Source: Leishmania martiniquensis
Lineage: Eukaryota > Euglenozoa > Kinetoplastea > Trypanosomatida > Trypanosomatidae
Assembly (NCBI RefSeq): GCF_017916325.1
Contig: NC_090146.1
Span: 5,001-69,000 of the forward strand
DNA: 64,000 nucleotides
Reading direction: 5' to 3'
Part shown: positions 40,911 through 49,895 of the stretch, piece by piece
Numbering within the stretch: the first letter of the stretch is position 1
Layout of the letters: each line of letters starts with the position of its first letter
The notes under the pieces: generated by a model
Databases searched by the model: none
Told to the model about the DNA's origin: nothing
What the model saw: the letters and a program-made list of their open reading frames with translations, nothing else
Program-made: the position numbers and the translations under genes

Positions 40911-42103
40911 AGAGAGAGAGAGATGTTTGACAGGACTGAGCGGGGATGCAAAGTTAAATTCAGCTGTGGTGTTTCTCGGAGGAGTGACCCGTTGAGAGGG
41001 GAGAGAGGGTGCACACAGTCGAGCAAAGAAATGTGTGCGCTGACATTATTGTGTTGTGTTTTCGCTTTCGCGCACATCGGGAAAAAGCGGCGGTGGCGAA
41101 GGCGGCACTCGTCAGTAATCAGATCAGTGTGAAGCTCGCATGCGCATCTGCAGCTGCGTTCGACTAAGCTCCGCTGGTAGAAGGGGAGAGAAGGTGGGCC
41201 AAGAAGGGCATTGCCCTTCTCGAGGAAGCTGAGGGGGAACGTTTTTTAGTGTGTAGGCGCTCTCTCCTGCTCTGGAAGTGCGCTGCAGCTGTTGCGGGCG
41301 CGGTGGGCGCGCGAACTGGTACGCATGTGTCTGCTGCAGGGGATCACTTAACGAGGGATCGGAGAGTGCGAGACGGCTTGTGAAGTGAGGGACGTTTGAA
41401 GGAGAGTGAGCGAATCTTTCGTACGCATTGGGGCGGGCCCTTTCGCTGTGCCTCCTCCTCTGCGTCTTGGACGTGTGTTCCTCGTCTGTCATTAGGCACC
41501 CCACGCATCTGCCTCGCCTCTTTCCTGCGCTCTCGCGTAGTGCAGATTGAGTCCTCTGCTCGTGTGCAGGTCGGAGGCAGCGGCGATGCGGTGGCCTTAC
41601 TCGCCACCGCTCCGACACACACACACACACAGACACACGAACTTCTCCCCGCCAAGCTTTAACTTTTGTCCTCCCCATCCGGCCACATTTCTTCCGAGAT
41701 GTTTTCGTAGAGAGCCCACGAAGGACGAAAAGCACACACACCCTTTCCATTATCCGACCATCAACCCCTGTCCTCCCTCTTCAACCGCTACCCCACATCG
41801 AAGCCCGTCAGTCGCCCGGTGACACATCATGCCGCTCCATGAGAGCCTTCATGCATGTGAGCACGCCTCTGCTATCTGTATGTGCATCGCCCTCCCCTCC
41901 CCTCTCCTCCCCTCTCCTCCCCCCTTGTTTGCCAATCACCCGTTCTAAGTAAGCCACTCGGCCGCTAATGCGAAGAGTAGGTGGTGGTCGCTGGCTTCGT
42001 ACACCTCGGCTTTCCTTGCACCACCACCTTAGGCCCATCCAGGCCCCCTCCCCTCCTCTTCCTCCCCCTCCTTGGGGTGTGCGCCTCGTCCTCTCACTGC
42101 ACA
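40911..42103. other. Intergenic region upstream of Sec15
   Basis: 1.2 kb. Contains a (GA)n run at 40911-40922, a (CA)n run at about 41614-41636, and a strong 10-mer-like CT array at about 41890-41925. Candidate AG acceptors for the next gene lie at 42031-42042; no ATG occurs between them and 42104. A 208-codon antisense frame at 41124-41750 is not supported. Confidence 0.5.
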
Positions 42104-45100
42104 ATGGAGGATGCGGCGCCCACCAAGAAAGACCGTCGCATCTACAAAGTGCTACGCGACCACTGCGATGCCCCTCGCGTTCTCTTCTCCTCTGAGGACC
42201 CCCTTGTCATCGAGCGCCGAGGCGGCCGGCGCTACGTCTTCCTGTTCAGCACCAAGTACTACACCTACATGATTAAGAGTAAAGGCTTCAAGCTGTACGC
42301 GGTGTGGGCAAATCGCCAGCTGTCTGTGGCAGCGCAGTCGAACAGGGTCACACTCACGTCGCTGGACCCCCGCGCTATCAAAGCCACGCCACAGTCGCAT
42401 AAGGAGACGACAGATGCCGCCCTCAATGAGTTCAGTAGGGTCACGCTGGAGACCAAATCGGCGCTGAAGGCGGCAGAAGTACAGGAGCGTATTATGTGTC
42501 TCGTGGAAAGTGCACAGCGCACGGCGGCGCTGCTGGAGCAGCAGGAGCGCGGCATTGCTCTTGGCGGCAGCCACCAACTTGGCGATAACGATGACGACGC
42601 TCGTTCCGGTGGTTCTTCTGATAGCGACGATGGTGACGGCGGCGGCACGTCCATGTCTATGGCGTTTGCCTCGGCAGCCGCTCGTGCAGCGGCTCAGCAG
42701 GGCGACGGGGCGCTCAAAAAAAAGGGCTGTGAAGGGGTGCTGAACATGGCCCCATCGCGCTACATCGCCATCACCTCTCTCGTGGACGGCGAGTTCGCCG
42801 ACTACTCGACGCTCAAGACTGCGTACATGCGGCATGAGGAGGAGGATCTGCTGAGGGACTTGGGCGCCTTTATCAAAGAAAATGAAGGCCAAGTGGAGAC
42901 GCTGTGCGAGCACCACTACCCAGCCCTCATCCACGCCACGCAGCAGTGCGTGAGCATCTCTGAGCGGGACGCCGAGCTGGTAGGCGAGGAGCTCAGCGGC
43001 GCCACCACCCTTGTGCGTGCCGCGGTCTTGAACATGAAGAAGGTTACCTCTAACCTCCTCTTGTCACGGAGCACCCGCGACAATCTGCAGCACGTGCGCA
43101 GCCTTCTGTCCAAAGCCATTGCCGTCGCCGAGTATCTCGAGACGGCGGAAACGCAGACGCAGCGCCAGCAGCTCGTTGGGGCTGTGGCCACGCTGCGCGA
43201 GCTGATTCGCCTCGCCGCGCCCCTTAGCGAGTACGCCATCGGTGATTATGTGCTTCATGTCCGCGTCCCGGCACTGACGCAGGATGTCTTCAGCTACGCC
43301 GTGCAGCACCTCAACAGCTGGTTGCGCGTCCTTCGGGACAAGGCATACCCCATTGGGAAGGCCACGATGGAGTGGCAGGGCACGGTGACCGCCGGCAGAC
43401 TTTCCCCGCACCTCGTCATGTCTGAGGCAAGTGGACAGTGGTGGCTGAACGAGGAGTTCGTACCTGCGCGGTTGGAGCTGGCGCCGTTTACTGAGGCGGA
43501 GGCGATTACTGCGGTCTCGAACGGCGCCAGCATCCAAGCGGTCTTCATGGAGCTGCATCGCGCGGAATACCTCGATAAGTACTACGCTGAGGGACGCTGG
43601 CAGCAGGCACGCACCGATCTGCTCGAGTATCCACTAATGCTGGCGAGCCTGTCGCCTGCCGAAGTGCTCAGCAAGTTCCGCCAGTACTGCGCCACCGCCA
43701 TGGGGTTCATGCTAATCGAGGACATTGTTTACTGCGCCACCTCGCCGCACCTCCGCTCCCGAGCTGAGATTATTCAGATGTGGGCCGTGCTCTCTGCCAA
43801 GATTGCTGAGCACGCGCTGAAGGTGCTGCAGGTCCTACTGGCGGATGCCAACGGGACAAGTGAAGCTGTGCAACAAGTCCAGGTACTGCAGTCGCTTATC
43901 CGCTGTGCCGCCGACAACGTGAAGTGTGTCGAGCTCAACAACCTGCCCCTCTTGCGCGTAATGGAGACGGCGAGCGACCAGCTGATCAGTTCATGGCTGC
44001 AGCAGGCCTGCGTGGATTGCATGCAGCTCATTATGAGCGATACCTTCGCCCCTGCCGTCGCTGCAGATGCCGCGCAGTTTGCAAGCCTCGTCACGCGTTT
44101 CAACTTCCACAGATGCACATCCCTCGAGCTGAGCATCCCAAACGCCTACACGGGCGGCGTCCAAACGCTGCCCTACAGCGCTCTTGTGCCGCGCACCGGT
44201 GAGTGCGTTCTTGGCTTCCTCGCTCAGTGCTACTCCACCATCATCACCGACACGTCCACCGCCGTGATGCAGTCGGAGCTGAACAACGTGGATGAGATGC
44301 TGCTGAAGTACCTGACCGTCCTCTTCCGCACAGTGGCCGAGTCAATGCAGGGTCAACTCATGACCATCGGCGCGCGAGCCGTGATGCAGCTCGCGGTTTT
44401 CGTGACCAGCTGCTCCATGATGCCGGTGCTCATGTCGTGTGCAGAACAGCAATACATGCTTCACTGGCAGTGCGAATACGAGCGAGAAAAGACGCAGACG
44501 ATGGAGGCGCCAAAGCTGATGGCGCACTGTGTCAAGTTCTTCTCCAAGCCTCTGCAGCTGGGAATCGAGCGGCTGCTCTCAGCGTTCATGAGCGAGGTGG
44601 AGGACCGACTGAAGTCGATCGAGTGCTTGTCGTACTGGAAGGCGCAGGTGGAGGCGCGCAGGCAGAACAAAGCGGCCGAGGGTGAGACCTTCGCATCGTG
44701 CATGGAGTACATCCTCACGATGATTCCAAAGCTGAGCTCTGTACTGCAGAGCACCGTCGTGCGCAGTGTAGTGGGGACAGCAGTCACGCGAGCAGGTGTG
44801 CTCATGCAAACAAGTTTGCACACCGCCATCACAAACGCCTATCAAGAGGGTGCGCGTGACTTTAGTATATGGAGAGACGTCATCGAGGAGTACGAGAAGC
44901 AGTGCTCCATCGGCGTCCCTCTGTGGCAGCGTCGCCTTGGTGAACTTCTGCCGGGTATCAGCGGGGCCAAGCGCTTCCCGCTCAATGCGGCGGTGGCAGT
45001 GCAGGAGGTGCGCCAAATAATGGATGCAAAGGAGGAGACGTACAACGCGGAAAAGGCGAGCCAACCACAGATCTTAGCCGGCATCGAAGGCGCCGGCAAA

Positions 45101-45175
45101 GCTGTGGCGAAGAGTTTCCAAGCGATGGGCAAGGGCGTCGTCGCGAGGGCCAGCGTCTTTGGGAAGGGGATGTAG
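42104..45175 (+). CDS. Exocyst subunit Sec15/EXOC6-like (1023 aa)
   Basis: Predicted exocyst tether subunit for secretory vesicles at the plasma membrane/flagellar pocket. The identification rests on the central region: from about 285 the pattern ISERDAELVGEELSGATT, the helical arm, and later LHRAEYLDKYYAEGRWQQAR resemble the Sec15 N-terminal coiled coil and the conserved YY...RxxQAR segment. It is then helical to the end, as in exocyst rods. The first 90 residues (RRYVFLFSTKYYTYMIKSKG) look like a beta-rich PH-like fold, which is unusual for Sec15 and is more reminiscent of Sec3. An acidic Asp/Gly/Ser linker lies at about 165-185. Sec3 remains the alternative. ATG 42104 is the first in-frame ATG. 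Confidence 0.65.
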   Translation: MEDAAPTKKDRRIYKVLRDHCDAPRVLFSSEDPLVIERRGGRRYVFLFSTKYYTYMIKSKGFKLYAVWANRQLSVAAQSNRVTLTSLDPRAIKATPQSHKETTDAALNEFSRVTLETKSALKAAEVQERIMCLVESAQRTAALLEQQERGIALGGSHQLGDNDDDARSGGSSDSDDGDGGGTSMSMAFASAAARAAAQQGDGALKKKGCEGVLNMAPSRYIAITSLVDGEFADYSTLKTAYMRHEEEDLLRDLGAFIKENEGQVETLCEHHYPALIHATQQCVSISERDAELVGEELSGATTLVRAAVLNMKKVTSNLLLSRSTRDNLQHVRSLLSKAIAVAEYLETAETQTQRQQLVGAVATLRELIRLAAPLSEYAIGDYVLHVRVPALTQDVFSYAVQHLNSWLRVLRDKAYPIGKATMEWQGTVTAGRLSPHLVMSEASGQWWLNEEFVPARLELAPFTEAEAITAVSNGASIQAVFMELHRAEYLDKYYAEGRWQQARTDLLEYPLMLASLSPAEVLSKFRQYCATAMGFMLIEDIVYCATSPHLRSRAEIIQMWAVLSAKIAEHALKVLQVLLADANGTSEAVQQVQVLQSLIRCAADNVKCVELNNLPLLRVMETASDQLISSWLQQACVDCMQLIMSDTFAPAVAADAAQFASLVTRFNFHRCTSLELSIPNAYTGGVQTLPYSALVPRTGECVLGFLAQCYSTIITDTSTAVMQSELNNVDEMLLKYLTVLFRTVAESMQGQLMTIGARAVMQLAVFVTSCSMMPVLMSCAEQQYMLHWQCEYEREKTQTMEAPKLMAHCVKFFSKPLQLGIERLLSAFMSEVEDRLKSIECLSYWKAQVEARRQNKAAEGETFASCMEYILTMIPKLSSVLQSTVVRSVVGTAVTRAGVLMQTSLHTAITNAYQEGARDFSIWRDVIEEYEKQCSIGVPLWQRRLGELLPGISGAKRFPLNAAVAVQEVRQIMDAKEETYNAEKASQPQILAGIEGAGKAVAKSFQAMGKGVVARASVFGKGM

Positions 45176-45977
45176 CCGCCATAGTTGCCGCAGCTGCTTT
45201 GATTCCGCTGCCGCCTATTCGCTCTCACGTGGGCGTGCACCGTCATATTCGTCTGTCTCCTCGTCATCCGCGCCCTCCCGTCCTGTCCTTCGCAGGTCGT
45301 GCAAGCCGTCGGCGTTGCGGTGCTTCCCCACAACGTTTTTTTGCCTCTCTCGATGTCCCCTCGTTGAGGTTGTCGCCGCCGATGTCCCCGCACATATGCA
45401 CTCATCGAGTTAATAGTTCACGTCTGTGTTGACGTTCATTCTTGGCTTCTCTTGCTGCACTTCTTTGATGTTCAGTTGCCTCTTCTCTTCTTGCCAATGC
45501 GCTGCGTCCGCCACCCCCGCCTCTACCCCCGTTGGCTCCGCTCGGCGTGCGGGAAGAGCGAAGAGGAAAAGTAAGAGCGAGTCTCCTCCCTCGACGTCGC
45601 TCTTCTCTCGGCTGCCTTTGAACAGCGTGGCATGCATGTACTGCTCACGTGACCCAGCCAAGTGCCCCGCTCGCACAGGTGCCGAGAGGTCTATCACGGG
45701 AAGCACGTACACACGCCAACAGGAAAGCACCCTGTCGTCTCACCCTTGGTACCTCCGGTCTCCTTCGTTCTCCCTCACCTGCACAATTCCCCCATCCGGC
45801 GGCTGCCCCGCCGTGATGGCAGCGCTTGGCGAATGCACACTCCTGCAGCGGTTCAGCGGACACCGGCACGCTCTCCATCGCCCATAGCGACTTCTCGACA
45901 CCGCTTCTGTTTGCTCAGCCCTTCCTTCGACGGCCATCACCGCTGTCTCGATTGCCCTCAGCACAGTCACCTTGGCA
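45176..45977. other. Intergenic region, no gene seen
   Basis: 0.8 kb, CT-rich in parts (45240-45300, 45425-45500). No supported coding frame. Confidence 0.5.
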
Positions 45978-48056
45978 ATGGCCTCTGCATTGGCCCACGC
46001 CCTGCAGCAGTTTCGTTACGTGACGGCCCTCAACAACCCACTGCCATGGCCGCATGTGCGCCACGTCAGCATCCCTGAGCTGCGCCACGAGCCGCCCAGC
46101 CTCCCCCTCATGGCGACCCTACTTTCCGCTCTCTCCGACTGCGGTATCTCCCTAAAGGAAATACGCGAGCACAACGACACCGACATCCTTCAGCTTGTAC
46201 AGGTACTTCAAGCCTGTCTTCAGTTTTCGCTGTGGTCACAGAATATTCTGAAGGAGAAGGTGCACGAACTGCAGTCCACGCAGGCCGAGAAGGGGGTGTT
46301 GGTCCAGCAGTTGGAGAGCCTGGAGAAGCGCCACCACGAGGTGGAGCGGGAGATGGCCTCCATGCGCAAGGAGCGGAACGTATTTTCGCTGGGCACGGCA
46401 CACCTTCGCACCTCCCTCTTGCAGATGGAGGCGACAATTAAGCTGCAGGAGCGCCAGCTAAGGCACGAGCGGGGGCGCAATGCACAGCTGGCGGCCAAGC
46501 TGGAAAGAGCATTGTGCGCGCAGGCGCCGTTGATGCCAGCACCGTGTTCGTCTCCCTCCTGGGGCCCACGGAGGTCTCCCGCTCGCGACCGGCGCGTGTG
46601 CGAAACAGCGCACCGCGCCAAGAAGGCAACGGCCGCCTTCGACGTCACACGACTTCCCTCATACGGCGTGGGCGCTCAGAGAGACGGCAGCACCTCGCCG
46701 GCGAGTGACACCTCCTACGGTGACAGCAATCTATCAGCAGAGGTCGCCGCCAGAGCAAACGCTCACACTCCCCGACCATGCGACACTCTTGATCCTCCCC
46801 CGCCAGATTTCCTGGATTGGCGCACCTTGGTGCGGTACATCATCCACGAAGAGCAGAAGCTGCCGGCGTGGGCCTCTGCCAATGTCTCTCACCGCGCTGC
46901 AGAAGTGGCGACCGATGAGAGGCGCGTTGCAGGCGAGCGGGAGTTGATGCCGGCGGCTCCGCGTGCGAGCCAACTGGAATCGGGCCTGGCGGCCGCATCT
47001 ACGCCACGCGTCACAGAAGAGCAACTTCGAACCTTTTTCGAGGAGCTCACCGCCAGCGTCAGGACGGACGTCGCAGCGTACTCCCGCGCGGTGGCGGCGC
47101 ACGCCGAGGAGATTGTGCGGGCCGCCACGCAGCAACGCATGCAGGAAAGCGCAAAGGCACAACAGCTGTTGGTGGCGGAGGTGCAGACCACCCTTGCCAG
47201 CTTCGCTGCTGAGCTGGCGGCGCACAAGCAGCAGCTGAAAGGGGAGACGCTGCTGCCTGGTATGAGAACTGTCGTGACGTCGGTCGCCAACTGTGCCACT
47301 TCTGATCACCAAGGGCAGCCTGCCCCATGCTCATCGGCTTCGGCATCCTCGACTGTGAAGAACGCCGCTCCCGCAGCGGTGCCTGCGCCCACCCATAGCT
47401 CCAGCGATGGGCTCGTCACCAAGACCGGCTCCCCGCCAATGAGCGACTCGAACCTGCTGGCGCCGGCTCTGCAGACCTCCGTATCGCCCCAGCTTCGCTC
47501 CACAACAGGGTGTAGTGTACCCGATAGCGACTCAAAGGCGCGGCGGTCTTTGCCCAACTTTTCGCCGGACATTCTACGGACGCCGCCCACCAGTGAGCGC
47601 GGCGACGGACCAGCGTCGTTAGGCGCCCGCAGTGACGAGCGACACAGCGTCGCCTCCCGAGCGGCTGGCGAAGATGAGCGAGACGTCGACGTGGGCCTCC
47701 TGCCGTTGGACAACTCCTCAACAGCCTCGCCACCGGACTCCTATCAAAGCTCCCACGACAAGGAATATGGCGCGACGGAAGTAGGCCACACACGCTCTCG
47801 CGTTCTCGCGAGGCCGTCCTCGGCGCCTCCAGTGTGTCCAACCAAGTCCCAGACATCAGCGGCTGACGTGATTCCACCTCCAGTGTCATCGCATCCATCC
47901 CCACACCACTCCCTCACCCCGCACCTCTCTATGAGCTCTGACGTGAACGAAGGCAGCTCCTACGGCTCGTCGCAGATGCTACGAGAGACACGCGCGCAAC
48001 TGCAGGCGCTCTTGGAGGAGGAGAGGGTGGCGGGAGGAGCAGGGTACCATAGATGA
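45978..48056 (+). CDS. Coiled-coil protein, possibly DZIP1-like (692 aa)
   Basis: ATG at 45978 gives MASALAHALQQFRYVTALNN. The first 90 residues contain PWPHVRHVSIPELRHEPPSL and then NDTDILQLVQVLQACLQFSL, a layout like the N-terminal DZIP1 domain of basal-body proteins. A coiled coil follows at about 85-175, with a second helical part at about 350-430. The last 250 residues are Ser/Pro/Thr-rich and probably disordered. I see no C2H2 zinc finger, which true DZIP1 has after its first domain, so the family assignment is weak. If right, a basal-body or transition-zone role would follow. No signal peptide or membrane span. Confidence 0.7.
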   Translation: MASALAHALQQFRYVTALNNPLPWPHVRHVSIPELRHEPPSLPLMATLLSALSDCGISLKEIREHNDTDILQLVQVLQACLQFSLWSQNILKEKVHELQSTQAEKGVLVQQLESLEKRHHEVEREMASMRKERNVFSLGTAHLRTSLLQMEATIKLQERQLRHERGRNAQLAAKLERALCAQAPLMPAPCSSPSWGPRRSPARDRRVCETAHRAKKATAAFDVTRLPSYGVGAQRDGSTSPASDTSYGDSNLSAEVAARANAHTPRPCDTLDPPPPDFLDWRTLVRYIIHEEQKLPAWASANVSHRAAEVATDERRVAGERELMPAAPRASQLESGLAAASTPRVTEEQLRTFFEELTASVRTDVAAYSRAVAAHAEEIVRAATQQRMQESAKAQQLLVAEVQTTLASFAAELAAHKQQLKGETLLPGMRTVVTSVANCATSDHQGQPAPCSSASASSTVKNAAPAAVPAPTHSSSDGLVTKTGSPPMSDSNLLAPALQTSVSPQLRSTTGCSVPDSDSKARRSLPNFSPDILRTPPTSERGDGPASLGARSDERHSVASRAAGEDERDVDVGLLPLDNSSTASPPDSYQSSHDKEYGATEVGHTRSRVLARPSSAPPVCPTKSQTSAADVIPPPVSSHPSPHHSLTPHLSMSSDVNEGSSYGSSQMLRETRAQLQALLEEERVAGGAGYHR

Positions 48057-48649
48057 ACCTCAGCGTATCCGCATGCCGCGGGAACGAGTAAGAGAGGTGA
48101 TGTTAGCGGCTACCTGCATGCGGCCAAAGCGTCTTCCCCCTCGCTGCGCGGCCTTCCTTGCCGTACGCACACACTCCCCGTGGGCACACTCACGCTGCCC
48201 CTCAGCGTATAGAATCGGCATCGATGGATAGCGCACTCCTGGTCTCGCGCGCCTTCGATGTGCTGCATAGAAGCCATACGCCCCAGTGGTTAACAAGTCC
48301 ACGCCCAGCCCAAGAGATGCAAATCGGAAGGCGGCACAGTAATGATCGGAAGAGAGTCACCGCCGCTACTCTGCATCGAAGACGAGGTGAACGCCCGCGT
48401 GCGTGTGGCCTGATAGGCGCGTAGACATTCTCATGCAGGTGCTCTTACATCATTGTGCGCGTCGCCCATCGCCTCTTCCCGCCCCATCTCACTTCCGCCT
48501 CTCCGCTTGTTCATTTTTTCGTTTGACGTGCCTTCTCAACGCCGCAACGGCAGCATCGCCACACTGTCTCACGCCCGTACGCATAGGCGAACCCCCATTC
48601 CGCGCCCATCCAGCGCACGAATCATACCGCACGCGCCGGCAACTTCGCC
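48057..48649. other. Intergenic region, no gene seen
   Basis: 0.6 kb of untranslated DNA with a CT-rich stretch near 48470-48515 as a likely splice signal for the next gene. Confidence 0.5.
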
Positions 48650-49240
48650 ATGACGTCATCGGCAGATCTCTTCAAAAAGTTCACGCTCGAGAACGTGGCG
48701 CAGATCGCGAGCAGCAGCCATAAAGAGCAGAAGGAAGTGCGTGAAGTGCTGGCGGAGCAGTTCCCCGCGCTAGGTGAGTATTGGGACGAGATTCTGCCCA
48801 AGAAATCAGACATCTACATAATCCGCTGCCAGGGTCAGGTGCACTGCATCACCCTCGTCAGCTCCCAGCCAGAGGTGCTCTTCTTCAACCACCACGGAGG
48901 GCCGTACCTGCCGCACCTGAAGCTGCTGCACAGATACCCCTTTATGCTCAAGGGGCATCAAGTGGACATTGGCGGATGCCGCTACATCGTCTCAGGCGCC
49001 AACATCATGTGTCAAGGCCTCACCTCTGCCGGCGGCGTCGTTGCGGATGGCACGGCGGAGGGAGAGGTGGTTGCGGTTTACGTGGAGGGCAAGGAGCATG
49101 CTGTGGCGGTGGGCATCATGCTCATGTCCTCCGAGGACATCAAGGAAAAGAATAAGGGGCCGTGCATAGAAAATGTCCACCACCTCGGCGACGGGCTGTG
49201 GATGAACCCCATTCTCAGCGCCTCGCACACTGGCGTTTAG
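48650..49240 (+). CDS. MCTS1/Tma20 translation factor with PUA domain (196 aa)
   Basis: Ribosome-recycling and re-initiation factor that works with DENR/Tma22. The sequence follows human MCTS1 along its length: FKKFTLENVA at the start, EQFPALGEYWDEILPKK, LLHRYPFMLKGHQVDIG, then the PUA core SGANIMCQGLTSAGG and VVAVYVEGKEHAVAVGIM, ending with KNKGPCIENVHHLGDGLW. It is about 15 residues longer than the human protein. The insertion CQGQVHCITLVSSQPE falls where other members vary. The start codon is the first ATG in a normal context. DENR is not in this window. Confidence 0.95.
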   Translation: MTSSADLFKKFTLENVAQIASSSHKEQKEVREVLAEQFPALGEYWDEILPKKSDIYIIRCQGQVHCITLVSSQPEVLFFNHHGGPYLPHLKLLHRYPFMLKGHQVDIGGCRYIVSGANIMCQGLTSAGGVVADGTAEGEVVAVYVEGKEHAVAVGIMLMSSEDIKEKNKGPCIENVHHLGDGLWMNPILSASHTGV

Positions 49241-49895
49241 TGTGAAAGGATGAAGGGCGCTGGCGTCCGCTTCTGGGGGCGATGAGCGAAGCACAGGTAT
49301 GACGCCGCACAGGTGCGTCGGTGGTCAGACGTGAAACAGCGGGTAAGGGGCGTCGCGTCCACACAGTGCGTGCGGCTCGGTGTACGCATGCACGTTCATG
49401 CGCATCACTGGTGGCAGCGATGGGGGGGGTTGCATGAAAGTCTGTTACACGATGCGGTGCGCCACTGGCCACGTCACCACTCTCTGCTTCTTCCCTCTTC
49501 CCTCACCCACCCCACGCTCTCTTTCTAGATGGCGTTGGGCATCCGTCACGGCCCGTCAGTGGTATAGCGCCGGCATATTCGTTCAGCAGCCTGCTGAATT
49601 GGCTGTATGGCGTGTTGGCAGGGGCGATTTGTGTGTGTGTGTGTGCCGTTCTCTCGTTGCGCCCTGCGCTAAGGACTAAAAGGGGGCTCCAGACGCGAAG
49701 CTGAGCTGAGACAAAGTAAGGGGAAAGTGCGGGCGTGTCTGTGACCGGCATGTCTGTACACGTGCTAGCATCACGAATTGAGTCTGTGGTTCCTTCTCTT
49801 CCGCAGAGGGGTGGAAAGTGGGCCGCACGGTATCCACAACGGTGCCGATCGAGGACGGCACTCGCGCAGATGAGCCGTGTGTGCGCCCCCTCCCT
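49241..49895. other. Intergenic region with (GT)n
   Basis: Holds a (GT)n run at about 49630-49644 and a candidate acceptor TTCTCTTCCGCAG ending at 49805. No gene seen. Confidence 0.5.

Noticed and set aside
41124..41750. 208-codon frame on the minus strand
   Set aside because: Would be the only antisense gene; Arg/Ser-rich, contains translated GT repeats, no recognised domain.
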